From Arthrobacter sp. SW1 (lineage in GTDB: Bacteria; Actinomycetota; Actinomycetes; Actinomycetales; Micrococcaceae), in contig NZ_MJLT01000007.1 in the NCBI RefSeq assembly GCF_001766675.1, positions 1-64,000 of the forward strand: DNA of 64,000 bases, in the 5' to 3' direction. The translations under genes were made by a program, and so were the position numbers. Positions 8,038 to 16,226 of this stretch are shown one piece after another. Below the pieces are notes generated by a model. The model saw only the letters and a list, made by a program, of their open reading frames with translations. It searched no databases and was not told where the DNA came from. How positions within the stretch are numbered: position 1 is the stretch's first letter; each line of letters begins with the position of its first letter.

Positions 8038-9447
8038 CTACATGTGCACGTGCAGGCGGCGCGCGGCTTCGGAGATCGAACCGGTCAGGGACGGGTACAC
8101 CGTAAAGGTGCTGGCAACGTCATCGACGTGCAGCTTCTGGGTGACCGCCACGGAAATCGGGAAGATCAGCTCGGAGGCGTTCGGACCAACCACCACGCCG
8201 CCGATCACGGTGCCGGAACCCTTGCGGGCGATGATCTTGACGAAGCCGTCCTTGGTATTGCGCATCTTGGCCCGGGCATTGGCCAGCAGCGAAAGCATCA
8301 CCACATCGCCCTGGTACTTGCCGGACTCCAGGTCCGCCTCGGAGACGCCCACGGAGGCGATTTCCGGGGAGGTGAAGATGTTGGAGGCCACCTGGTTCAG
8401 CTTGAGCGGCTTCACCCCGTCGCCCAGGAAGTGCGCGATGGCGATGCGGCCCTGCATGGCGGCCACGGAGGCGAGCGCGAAGACGCCGGTGCAGTCGCCG
8501 GCGGCGTAGATGTTCGGGGCCGTGGTGCGGGAGACGCCGTCCACCTTGATGTGGCCGGACTCAGAGACGGCGACGCCGACCTCTTCGAGGCCGATCCCGT
8601 CGGTGTTCGGAATGGAGCCCACGCAGACCAGGCAGTGGCTGCCGGTCACCGTGGTGCCGTCACCCAGGGTGACCTCCACACCGGTTTCGGTGCGGACGAC
8701 GGCGTTCGCGCGGGAACGCGAGAGGACGCGCACCCCGCGGCGCTTGAAGACGTCCTCCAGCACGGCTGCGGCGTCCGTGTCCTCGCCGGGCAGGACCTGG
8801 TCGCGGCTGGAAATCAGGGTGACCTTGGAGCCGAGGCCGTTGTAGGCGGAGGCGAATTCGGCACCGGTGACACCGGAACCGACCACGATCAGTTCCTCGG
8901 GCAGTTCCTCGAGGTTGTAGAGCTGGGCCCAGTTGAGGATGCGTTCGCCGTCCGGCTTGGCGGTGGGCAGTTCACGCGGGTGGGCGCCGACGGCCAGCAG
9001 GATAGCGTCGGCCGAGACGGTCTTGGTGCCGTCCACCGTGAGGACCTCGATGGTGTTGTTGTCCACGAGCTTGCCGGAGCCGATCATGATCTCCACGCCC
9101 AGCTGCTCGAGGGCCTCGTGGATGTCTTCGGACTGTTCACGGGCCAGGCTGAGGAGGCGGTCGTTGATGTGGCCGAGGTCGGCGCGCATGTGCGGGGCGA
9201 CGTCGCCGCCGTCGACGGCGAACTTGACGCCCAGCTCCCCTGCCTCGCCGACGCGGGTCATGAGGTCCGCCGTCGCGATCAGGGTCTTGGAAGGCACGAC
9301 GTCGGTCAGTACGGCGGAGCCGCCGAGGCCGGCCCGTTCGATGATGGTGACCTGCGCCCCGAGGGACGCTGCGACCATGGCGGCTTCATAGCCACCGGGG
9401 CCTCCACCGAGGATTGCGATACGGGGGGAACTGAAGTCAGGATGCAT
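8038..9447 (-). CDS. lpdA: NAD(P)H-quinone dehydrogenase of the LpdA (Rv3303c) type
   Basis: 469 residues with the fold of flavoprotein disulfide reductases: FAD motif ILGGGPGGYEAA at the N-terminus, NAD motif VVGSGVTGAEFASAYNG, a GDC motif (AAGDCTGVFALA) and the C-terminal dimerisation domain. The redox-active CxxxxC of lipoamide dehydrogenases is absent; the region reads GLGGSAVLTDVVPSK. Loss of these cysteines is known for mycobacterial LpdA/Rv3303c, which reduces quinones instead of disulfides. Divergent from punA, as the two genes are also near neighbours in mycobacteria. ATG at 9445-9447 fits the conserved start; no strong ribosome site is visible. Confidence 0.9.
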   Translation of the reverse strand: MHPDFSSPRIAILGGGPGGYEAAMVAASLGAQVTIIERAGLGGSAVLTDVVPSKTLIATADLMTRVGEAGELGVKFAVDGGDVAPHMRADLGHINDRLLSLAREQSEDIHEALEQLGVEIMIGSGKLVDNNTIEVLTVDGTKTVSADAILLAVGAHPRELPTAKPDGERILNWAQLYNLEELPEELIVVGSGVTGAEFASAYNGLGSKVTLISSRDQVLPGEDTDAAAVLEDVFKRRGVRVLSRSRANAVVRTETGVEVTLGDGTTVTGSHCLVCVGSIPNTDGIGLEEVGVAVSESGHIKVDGVSRTTAPNIYAAGDCTGVFALASVAAMQGRIAIAHFLGDGVKPLKLNQVASNIFTSPEIASVGVSEADLESGKYQGDVVMLSLLANARAKMRNTKDGFVKIIARKGSGTVIGGVVVGPNASELIFPISVAVTQKLHVDDVASTFTVYPSLTGSISEAARRLHVHM

Positions 9448-9523
9448 GGTCACAAAGGACAATTCTGACTCATTGCGGCAGGCCCTGCCACTAAGCCCCG
9501 CCTGAGTGGCCCACGCCTCACTG

Positions 9524-9551
9524 TTCAAGATCGCGGCGCGCCCTGTAGCTT
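9524..9551 (+). promoter_or_regulatory. Promoter of punA, leaderless geometry
   Basis: TTCAAG (9524-9529), 16 bp, then TAGCTT (9546-9551). A start 7 nt after the -10 falls on 9558, the first base of the GTG codon. No Shine-Dalgarno sequence precedes the GTG, which fits a leaderless mRNA, common in actinobacteria. Confidence 0.5.
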
Positions 9552-9557
9552 GTACCC

Positions 9558-10376
9558 GTGAGTAACAGTGAGCTGCTGAACACCGACCCCTTCGAAGCCG
9601 CCCGGGACGCCGCCGATTACATCGCCGCGGAGACCGGCGTCGAACGCCATGATGTCGCGCTGGTGCTCGGCTCCGGCTGGGGCGCCGCCGCGGACCTGAT
9701 CGGCGAAACCACCGCAACCCTGACAGCCGCCGAGGTCCCCGGTTTCTCCGCCCCCGCCGTCGAAGGCCATGTGGGAACCATCCGTTCGGTGCTGACCCGC
9801 GAAGGCAAGCGGGCACTGGTGCTCGGCGCGCGCACCCACTACTACGAAGGCAAAGGCGTGCGGGCCGTGGTCCACGGAGTGCGCACCGCGGCCGCTGCCG
9901 GCTGCAAGACCCTGGTGGTCACCAACGGATGCGGCGGCCTGAACGAAAACTGGGCTCCCGGCACCCCCGTGCTCATCAGCGACCACATCAACCTCACCGC
10001 TACTTCGCCCCTGGAAGGCGCCACCTTCGTGGACCTGACGGACTTGTATTCCTCCCGCATCCGCGGCCTGGCCCGCGAAGTGGACCCCACTCTCGACGAA
10101 GGCGTGTACGCCCAGTTCACCGGCCCGCATTACGAAACCCCGGCCGAGGTGCAGTACGCCAAGCGGATCGGCGCCGACCTGGTGGGCATGTCCACCGCAC
10201 TTGAGGCGATCGCCGCGCGCCACGCCGGCATGGAGGTCTTCGGGATCTCGCTGGTCACCAACCTGGCCGCCGGCATCAGCCCGGTGCCACTGAGCCACCA
10301 AGAGGTCATCGAGGCCGGGCAGGCCGCAGGGGCACGGATCTCCAAGCTCCTTGCGGAAATCATCGCGAAACTTTGA
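9558..10376 (+). CDS. punA: Purine-nucleoside phosphorylase (trimeric class)
   Basis: 272 residues. It splits purine (deoxy)ribonucleosides with phosphate to free base and (deoxy)ribose-1-phosphate, in purine salvage. Family motifs: VLGSGWG (phosphate loop), a GHVG-type loop, R-x-HYYEG (ARTHYYEGKG), GCGGLN, GPHYETPAEV and GMSTALEAIAARH. Ribose-phosphates made here feed the phosphopentose/hexose mutase at 17938 and, for deoxyribose, DeoC at 38080. GTG start at 9558; the promoter geometry suggests a leaderless transcript. The 3' end meets the convergent BIG2 gene with only 3 bp between. Confidence 0.93.
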   Translation: MSNSELLNTDPFEAARDAADYIAAETGVERHDVALVLGSGWGAAADLIGETTATLTAAEVPGFSAPAVEGHVGTIRSVLTREGKRALVLGARTHYYEGKGVRAVVHGVRTAAAAGCKTLVVTNGCGGLNENWAPGTPVLISDHINLTATSPLEGATFVDLTDLYSSRIRGLAREVDPTLDEGVYAQFTGPHYETPAEVQYAKRIGADLVGMSTALEAIAARHAGMEVFGISLVTNLAAGISPVPLSHQEVIEAGQAAGARISKLLAEIIAKL

Positions 10377-10379
10377 ATG

Positions 10380-11660
10380 TCAGTCCGGGCTCGTCCTGAC
10401 TAATACGGTCACCGGATTTCCCGTGACGCCATCCGCCGTCGCGGTGATCTCGGCGTCACCTTCCTTCACGCCGGTCACCAGGCCGGAAACATCGACCGAA
10501 GCGATGAGCGGCCTGCTTGAGGCCCACTGGACGTCGGATCCGGTGCTTCCGTCGCTGTACAGCACGACGGCGCTCAACTGGACGCTTCCGCCCGGTTCGG
10601 ACTGCAACGGGCCCGCCGGTGAAACCTTGATGCTCTTCACCGACGGCACCACGGTGATTGCCGCCTGGCCTTGGATAAGTTGCCCGCCGGCGCCGGGGAC
10701 CGTGGCCACCACCGTGACGCTTCCGGTCCGGCGTGCGGCGACCAACCCGGCGGCGTCCACTTCGGCGATACCGGACCCTGCCGGCAGCGTCTCCCACGTG
10801 GCGTTCCCGACGGCGGCGCTGCTGCCGTCCGAGTACCTCGCCACCGCGTCGAGGCGGACAGTCCGGCCCTCCTTGAGGGTGGATTGGGCGGGAGCCACCT
10901 CGAGCGATGTGATCTCCGGTTTGGGTGCCGCGAGCACCGTGATGGTGGCCCTGCCCCGTTTGCCTTCCTGCGCGGCGGAAATGACCGTTTGCCCCGGAGC
11001 GACGGCGGTGACCCGGCCGGCGCCGTCGACCGTCGCGGTGCCCGGAGCGCCGGATGACCACTGCGCCGAAGCGTTCAAGTTCCCGTGCGAGCCGTCGCTG
11101 AAGGTGCCCTCGGCGGTGAGTTGCAGGACACCGCCCGGGAAGAGCCGTGCGGACTCCGGGTCCAGCCGCAGGGAGGCCAGGGTCGCAGCGTCTCCGCCCA
11201 CGACCACCAGCGTCAGCCTCCCGGAGACCCCGTCCAGCGTGGCGCTCAGCTCCGCGCTTCCTTTGGCAACCGCCGTCACGACGCCGGCGCTGCTCACCGT
11301 GGCGACGCCGGTGTTGCCGGACGCCCATTCGACCCCGGCGAGGAGGCGCTTGCTGGTTCCATCGCCGTAGTGGCCGGTGGCGGTCAGCGGGATGGTCGCC
11401 GTAGGGCGCAGTTCCTGGGCCGCCGCGGTGACGGTGATCGATTCGAGGGCCGGCGGCGGAGGCGGGACCATGGCCAGGCGCCACGCCACGAACGCCGCCG
11501 TCAAGGCAAGGGCCAGGGCCAACGCCACGGCACTGCCTGCGAGGAATTTCCGGCGCACCATGGTCATTCCCTTGCCGAGGGCCATCGACAGGTCCGCGGG
11601 ATGCTCCAAAGCCCGTACGGCGGCCTCGTCCAGCAGTTGCTGGCGCAGCTCCCTGTTCAC
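10380..11660 (-). CDS. Membrane-anchored protein with four Ig-like (BIG2) domains
   Basis: 426 residues. A short cytoplasmic N-terminus (about 38 residues), one membrane helix (about 40-65, rich in Ala/Leu), then four tandem BIG2-type beta-sandwich repeats of about 85 residues, each with the pattern L.L.A...YSDGS...-W.S......V...G.VTAV..G...I.A. The topology places the repeats outside, as a cell-surface adhesion or scaffold protein. The GTG at 11658-11660 is preceded by AGGGAG and is translationally chained to the upstream sigma-like gene through mini-ORFs made by a 17-bp repeat (11644-11711). The partner gene suggests a signalling pair; the ligand is unknown. Confidence 0.8.
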   Translation of the reverse strand: MNRELRQQLLDEAAVRALEHPADLSMALGKGMTMVRRKFLAGSAVALALALALTAAFVAWRLAMVPPPPPALESITVTAAAQELRPTATIPLTATGHYGDGTSKRLLAGVEWASGNTGVATVSSAGVVTAVAKGSAELSATLDGVSGRLTLVVVGGDAATLASLRLDPESARLFPGGVLQLTAEGTFSDGSHGNLNASAQWSSGAPGTATVDGAGRVTAVAPGQTVISAAQEGKRGRATITVLAAPKPEITSLEVAPAQSTLKEGRTVRLDAVARYSDGSSAAVGNATWETLPAGSGIAEVDAAGLVAARRTGSVTVVATVPGAGGQLIQGQAAITVVPSVKSIKVSPAGPLQSEPGGSVQLSAVVLYSDGSTGSDVQWASSRPLIASVDVSGLVTGVKEGDAEITATADGVTGNPVTVLVRTSPD

Positions 11661-11711
11661 CGCAGCTCCCTGTTCACCGCAGCTCCCTGTTCACCGCAGT
11701 CCCTTGCTCAT
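11644..11711 (-). repeat. Four 17-bp tandem units forming chained start-stop mini-ORFs
   Basis: On the minus strand the unit GTGAACAGGGAGCTGCG occurs three times exactly (11694-11678, 11677-11661, 11660-11644), preceded by a degenerate unit ATGAGCAAGGGACTGCG (11711-11695). Each unit holds AGGGAG or AAGGGA and a start, and each of the first three reads six codons before a TGA that overlaps the next start as GTGA. The first ATG overlaps the stop of the upstream gene as ATGA; the last GTG opens the BIG2 protein. Confidence 0.9.
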
Positions 11712-12355
11712 GAGGGACCTGCGGTAAGCGCCCTGGCGCTCACCAGCTCGTCGGTGACTTCCGCCGTCGTCCGTCCTGTCAGGCCGGCGACCTCGACGAT
11801 GGTGAGGTTGGCAAACTCGTGCAGCACCACCACGATGCGCTGTTCGATCGGCAGGCCCGCGAGCAGTCCGGCGTCTGGAGCTTGCCCGGGCCCCGCATGG
11901 TGGACCGCCCACAGTTCGTCCTTGCGGATCAGGCGCACCAACAAGCAGAGGACGTACACGCGAAGTTGCGGCGTCACGGGCCCCCGCCACGCCGCGGCAG
12001 CCTGCGACCACGCCGCTTCAAGCAGCCGCCGGGCGGAGTCCGGATTGTTGGACAGCAGGTGGGCGCAGTACTCCAGATCGCCCCTCTGGAGTTCGAAGAC
12101 GCTGCGCAACTGGGCCTCGCGGTCTTTGAGGGCCGGGGAGAGCTTGAACCCCGGGGAGAGCCCGAACTCGATTTCCTTGACGGCGGGCAGGAGGACTGCC
12201 GCCACGAGGGTCAGGAGTCCGGCGCCGATAGGAATGGCGGACAACAGGCCCGGAAACAGCCACCCCACCGCGACGACGGCGACAGCCAGGACAGCGAGGA
12301 CCACGCGTAAGGGATTCACGGATGGAAGAAAGCGCCGCTTCGGCAATTCACACAT
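11708..12355 (-). CDS. Membrane-anchored sigma-70-like protein
   Basis: 215 residues. After a basic N-terminus come two hydrophobic helices (about 15-35 and 38-60). The soluble part resembles an ECF sigma factor: a region-2-like helical stretch (about 95-145: DLEYCAHLLSNNPDSARRLL..., then LRVYVLCLLVRLIRKDE) and a C-terminal region-4-like helix-turn-helix (about 170-210: LPIEQRIVVVLHEFANLTIV, then EVAGLTGRTTAEVTDELVSAR). Known ECF factors are soluble, so a membrane anchor is unusual; it may be a degenerate, non-transcriptional member. It precedes the BIG2 surface gene through ATGA overlap, which recalls sigma/anti-sigma sensor pairs. ATG at 12353-12355 gives the compact form; a longer start at 12418 is possible. 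Confidence 0.65.
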   Translation of the reverse strand: MCELPKRRFLPSVNPLRVVLAVLAVAVVAVGWLFPGLLSAIPIGAGLLTLVAAVLLPAVKEIEFGLSPGFKLSPALKDREAQLRSVFELQRGDLEYCAHLLSNNPDSARRLLEAAWSQAAAAWRGPVTPQLRVYVLCLLVRLIRKDELWAVHHAGPGQAPDAGLLAGLPIEQRIVVVLHEFANLTIVEVAGLTGRTTAEVTDELVSARALTAGPS

Positions 12356-12891
12356 GCTGCACCAGCTCACGATGTGGCAGCGGCGCCGGCTTGGGCAGCA
12401 GGCGGAATCCGCTACCACATTTTACGTCCACCGATTGGACTTCAGAAGGGCCCGGCCGGCGGGTGCCCGGGCCTCGCATACCCGCAGAATCCGGGCCTTC
12501 CGTCAAGTCAAAAGGCTGCTTCCTTAACGGCGAATGAACTCTGCGAAATATTCGCCGCGAGCCCGCAACATTTGCGTCCGGAAGGATTGCTGTGGCACGC
12601 GCGCGATGTAAAAATGTAAGCGCTTGCACACATTTGTCAGACATCTCGCGGAATCACCCGAAGGCCCGTTGAAACAGGGTTTGATCCGCACGAAGGGAAC
12701 GTGCAAGCGTTGAAAACGTTCCGGCAGCGATCCCCCGCCGGAACCACCGTTGGCCCTCCACCAGGACGGCCAACGCCACCCGAACGATGGCGTCCCCCGA
12801 AGGCGCTGCCATCGTCACCGGGGCGCCGGAGTAGAGGCCCGGGCAGGTTCGCCCGTTCCCCGATGTCCACACTCCGCGAGAAGAGCGAAGC
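12356..12891. other. 536-bp intergenic region before the fructan genes
   Basis: No convincing gene on either strand. It holds the 5' regions of the sigma-like gene (minus) and of the first levansucrase (plus), the LacI-type operator at 12613-12626 and a second weaker candidate at 12702-12722. The levansucrase leader just before 12892 contains CTCCGCGAGAAGAG, repeated before the second levansucrase. No clear -10/-35 pair could be fixed. Confidence 0.6.
12613..12626. promoter_or_regulatory. LacI/CcpA-type operator upstream of the levansucrase genes
   Basis: TGTAAGCGCTTGCA is a near-perfect palindrome with the central AAGCGCTT of LacI-family operators and close to the cre consensus. A partial second site, TGCAAGCGTTGAAAACGTTCC region (12702-12722), carries AAGCGTT and AACGTT. 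The context implies sugar (sucrose or fructose) control; no LacI-family gene is in the window. Confidence 0.6.
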
Positions 12892-14415
12892 ATGAACACC
12901 CACTCCACCCCGGCCCGGCCTGTTCCGGCCCGCCGGCTCCGCGCGGCCGCATCCCTGGCCGGCGCCGGCGTCGCCGCATCCCTCCTGCTTGCCGCACCGG
13001 CGAGCGCCGCACAGGAACCCGTCCCGGGATTCCCGCCTCCCACTGAGCACACGCAGAAGGCGTATGCGCCGGAGTCCGGGTTCACCGCCAAATGGACCCG
13101 CGCAGACGCCAAGCAGATCATGGCCCAGGCCGCACCCGAAACGCCCTTCGGCGGCAATTCCCTGCACCCTGACGTGACCATGCCGGAGATCCCGCGCGAC
13201 TTCCCGGTGATGAAGGACAGCAGCGGAGACCATGTGTGGGTCTGGGACACCTGGCCGTTGACGGACGAGTCCGGCAACCAGGTGTCCTACAAGGGCTGGG
13301 ACGTCATCTTCTCCCTCGTCGCCGATCCCCAAGCCGGCTACACCTTCGACGAACGCCACTTCAACGCCCGGATCGGTTACTGGTTCCGGCCGGCGGGACA
13401 GCCGGAGAGCGAATGGGTGTACGGCGGCCACCTCTTCCCTGGCGGCACCACCCTGGGCAAGGCCGAGTGGTCCGGCTCCACCCGCATCTTCGACGGCGGC
13501 AAGCTGGCCACCCTCTACACCGCTGTCACCGACTACCCGGCCACCGGGGCACCCATGAAGTCCGTGATCGCCAAGAGCGAGGGCAAGCTGAAGGCCGATG
13601 CCAAGGGCATCAGCATCGAAGGCTTCACCAAGCACACCCAACTGCTGGAGCCGGACGGAAAGATGTACCAGACGGGCGCCCAGAACCGCTACTACGCTTT
13701 CCGCGACCCCTACACCTTCGAGGACCCGGCACACCCCGGCAAGACCTTCATGGTGTTCGAAGGCAACACCGGCGGAAAGGCCGGCGAGCTGAAGTGCACC
13801 GAAGCGGACCTCGGCGGCTCCGGCGAGGACGCGCAGGCCGTCACCGACTCCGGCGCACGCTTCCAGGCAGCCAACATCGGCCTGGCCGTGGCCGACAACA
13901 GCAAGCTGGATTCCTGGAAGCTGCTGCCCCCGGTGCTCTCGGCCAACTGCGTCAACGACCAGACCGAACGCCCCCAGATCGTCATCCGGAACGAAGGCGG
14001 CAAGAACAAGTACTACCTGTTCACCATCAGCCACCAGTTCACCTATGCGGCGGGACTGCGCGGTCCTGACGGCGTCTACGGCTTCGTGGGCGACGGCATC
14101 CGCTCCGACTACCAGCCGATGAACAACAGCGGCCTGGTCCTGGCAAACCCCACCAACCTCTCCGTGCCCTCGTGGGACCCGGCGGCCAATCCGCGCCAGT
14201 TCCAGTCCTACTCCCACTACGTCATGCCCGGCGGCCTGGTGGAGTCCTTCATCGACAACGTCGACGGACGCCGGGGCGGCACCCTTGCCCCCACCGTGAA
14301 GATCGACTTCGCGGGCTCCACCAGCCGGGTGGACCGTGGCTTCGGCAACAACGGCCTGGGCCCCTACGGCTTCATTCCCAGCAACATCCGCACCGGCGGC
14401 AACGGCCACTACTAG
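12892..14415 (+). CDS. Levansucrase, GH68 (first of two)
   Basis: 507 residues, secreted. An Arg-rich N-terminus and Ala-rich hydrophobic helix end in APASAA, a likely signal-peptidase site near residue 40. GH68 catalytic motifs are in place: nucleophile Asp119 in WVWDTW, transition-state Asp272 in FRDPY, and acid/base Glu359 in DQTERP. The enzyme transfers fructose from sucrose to a growing levan chain or to water. The start is the ATG after GAGAAGAGCGAAG. The gene is followed by a close paralogue (14515) and a levanase (16227). A LacI-type operator lies 270 bp upstream. Confidence 0.93.
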   Translation: MNTHSTPARPVPARRLRAAASLAGAGVAASLLLAAPASAAQEPVPGFPPPTEHTQKAYAPESGFTAKWTRADAKQIMAQAAPETPFGGNSLHPDVTMPEIPRDFPVMKDSSGDHVWVWDTWPLTDESGNQVSYKGWDVIFSLVADPQAGYTFDERHFNARIGYWFRPAGQPESEWVYGGHLFPGGTTLGKAEWSGSTRIFDGGKLATLYTAVTDYPATGAPMKSVIAKSEGKLKADAKGISIEGFTKHTQLLEPDGKMYQTGAQNRYYAFRDPYTFEDPAHPGKTFMVFEGNTGGKAGELKCTEADLGGSGEDAQAVTDSGARFQAANIGLAVADNSKLDSWKLLPPVLSANCVNDQTERPQIVIRNEGGKNKYYLFTISHQFTYAAGLRGPDGVYGFVGDGIRSDYQPMNNSGLVLANPTNLSVPSWDPAANPRQFQSYSHYVMPGGLVESFIDNVDGRRGGTLAPTVKIDFAGSTSRVDRGFGNNGLGPYGFIPSNIRTGGNGHY

Positions 14416-14435
14416 GCCCGCCGCCCCCACAGACC

Positions 14436-14460
14436 CTGTGCCGGAATACCTCCGGCACAG
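14436..14460 (+). terminator. Intercistronic hairpin between the two levansucrases
   Basis: CTGTGCCGGA (14436-14445) pairs perfectly with TCCGGCACAG (14451-14460) around a 5-nt loop. No T-run follows, so it may end only part of the transcripts or protect the upstream mRNA end. Confidence 0.45.
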
Positions 14461-14514
14461 TCCGGGCCCCGGCCCGTCTTCCCCCGAAATACAACTCCGC
14501 GAGAAGAGCACATC

Positions 14515-16116
14515 ATGAGCACTCACCCAACTCCCGCACGGCCCCGTCGCCGCCTGCGCACGGCCGTGTCCGTCGCGGCCGCGGCCGGCGTCGCCGCTTC
14601 CGTCCTGTTGGCCTCCGCCGCCGCGCAGGCCAACATTCCGGCCGACCCGCCGTCGAACGACATGCCGGCACCCACCGCCGGTTTCCCGCTGCCCACGGTC
14701 CACAGCCAGAAGGCCTACGACCCGGCCGCGGACTTCACCGCCAAGTGGACCCGCGCTGACGCCAAGCAGATCATGGCCCAGAGCAACCCCAACGTGGCTC
14801 CTGGTGAAAACTCCATGAGCCCGGACGTCACCATGCCGGAAATCCCGCAGGACTTCCCGGCCATGAACGACGACGTGTGGGTCTGGGACACCTGGTCCCT
14901 GACTGACGAGCACGCAAACCAGATCAGCTACAAGGGCTGGGACGTCATCTTCTCCCTGGTGGCCGACCGCCACGCCGGCTACGGCTTCGACCAGCGCCAC
15001 TGGAACGCCCGGATCGGCTACTTCTTCCGCAAGACCAAAGCCGACCCGGCCAAGGACAAGTGGAACTACGGCGGACACCTGTTCCTGCCGAACAGCTCCA
15101 TCGGCAACACCGAATGGTCCGGCTCCACCCGCCTCATGCAGGGCAACCAGGTGAACGTGTTCTACACCGCCACCACCTTCTACGACATCGCTGAACGCAA
15201 CGCCGGTGGCGGCGGCATCGCCCCCGACGCCGTGATCGCCAAGGCCCTGGGCAACATCCACGCGGACAAGAACGGCGTGAGCTTCGACGGCTTCAAGCAC
15301 ACCAAGCTGCTTGAGCCGGACGGCAAGATGTACCAGACCAAGGCCCAGAACCCGGGCTTCGCCTTCCGCGACCCGTACACCTTCGTCGACCCGGCACACC
15401 CCGGCAAGACCTTCATGGTCTTCGAAGGCAACACCGGCGCCAAGCGCGGCGAATACCGCTGCACCAAGGAAGACCTGGGCTACCGCGCAGGCGATCCGCA
15501 CGCCGAAGACCTCAACACCCTGAACACCACCACGGGTGCCTGGTTCCAGACCGCCAACGTGGGCCTGGCCGTGGCGGAAAACAAGGACCTCACCAAGTGG
15601 AAGTTCCTGCCGCCGATCCTGTCCGCCAACTGCGTCAACGACCAGACTGAGCGCCCGCAGATCTACATCCAGAACGAAAACGGCAAGAACAAGTACTACC
15701 TGTTCACCATCAGCCACCAGTTCACCTACTCTGACGGCATGCGCGGCCCCGACGGCGTGTACGGCTTTGTGGGCGACGGCATCCGTTCCGACTTCCAGCC
15801 GGTGAACAACAGCGGCCTGGCACTCGGCTCCCCCACCGACCTGAACCTGCCGGCCAACGCTCCGGAGAGCCCCTCCCAGCAGCAGAACGGCCGCCAGTTC
15901 CAGGCCTACTCGCACTACGTGCAGCCGGGCGGCCTGGTCCAGTCCTTCATTGACAACGTCAACGGCGTGCGCGGCGGCTCCCTGGCCCCGACCGTGAAGA
16001 TCAACTTCAAGGACGGCGTCACCCAGGTTGACCGCAGCTTCGGCCAGAACGGCCTTGGCCCGTTCGGCTACCTGCCCACCAACGTCCGCGTCGGCGGCGA
16101 AGGCCTCTACAAGTAG
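14515..16116 (+). CDS. Levansucrase, GH68 (second copy)
   Basis: 533 residues, secreted, with a signal peptide ending around LLASAAAQA (residue 39). It is a clear paralogue of the gene at 12892 along its whole length. The nucleophile is Asp125 in WVWDTW, and FRDPY and DQTERP are kept. It differs by short inserts (an AERNAGGGG stretch and YRAGDPHAED after DLG) and a longer PESPSQQQNG loop. Its leader repeats the CTCCGCGAGAAGAG of the first copy, so promoter-proximal sequence was copied with the gene. The two may differ in product length or substrate balance; the sequence cannot settle that. Confidence 0.93.
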   Translation: MSTHPTPARPRRRLRTAVSVAAAAGVAASVLLASAAAQANIPADPPSNDMPAPTAGFPLPTVHSQKAYDPAADFTAKWTRADAKQIMAQSNPNVAPGENSMSPDVTMPEIPQDFPAMNDDVWVWDTWSLTDEHANQISYKGWDVIFSLVADRHAGYGFDQRHWNARIGYFFRKTKADPAKDKWNYGGHLFLPNSSIGNTEWSGSTRLMQGNQVNVFYTATTFYDIAERNAGGGGIAPDAVIAKALGNIHADKNGVSFDGFKHTKLLEPDGKMYQTKAQNPGFAFRDPYTFVDPAHPGKTFMVFEGNTGAKRGEYRCTKEDLGYRAGDPHAEDLNTLNTTTGAWFQTANVGLAVAENKDLTKWKFLPPILSANCVNDQTERPQIYIQNENGKNKYYLFTISHQFTYSDGMRGPDGVYGFVGDGIRSDFQPVNNSGLALGSPTDLNLPANAPESPSQQQNGRQFQAYSHYVQPGGLVQSFIDNVNGVRGGSLAPTVKINFKDGVTQVDRSFGQNGLGPFGYLPTNVRVGGEGLYK

Positions 16117-16131
16117 GCCTCAGCAACACCC

Positions 16132-16160
16132 GCGGGGCAGGCGCAATCCGCCTGCCCCGC
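16132..16160 (+). terminator. Strong hairpin between levansucrase 2 and levanase
   Basis: GCGGGGCAGGCG (16132-16143) pairs perfectly over 12 bp with 16149-16160 around CAATC. It is not followed by a T-run. It could end levansucrase transcripts or uncouple levanase expression from them. Confidence 0.5.
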
Positions 16161-16226
16161 ACCTGCGGGGACCTCCGGCACCATTTCGGGGGTCCCCGTT
16201 CCGCTTCCACCCCAGGATTTGATCCC

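Noticed and set aside
8038..9447. Dihydrolipoamide dehydrogenase of a 2-oxoacid complex
   Set aside because: The redox-active Cys pair is absent, which excludes lipoamide reduction and fits the LpdA/Rv3303c quinone reductase type.
7321..9468. A 715-codon plus-strand frame across the hydrolase and lpdA
   Set aside because: It spans two well-supported minus-strand genes and has no ribosome site or recognisable domain.
12637..15915. A 1092-codon open frame on the minus strand opposite the levansucrases
   Set aside because: It is the antisense shadow of two GH68 genes with intact motifs; the translation is low-complexity Gly/Val/His-rich and matches no family.
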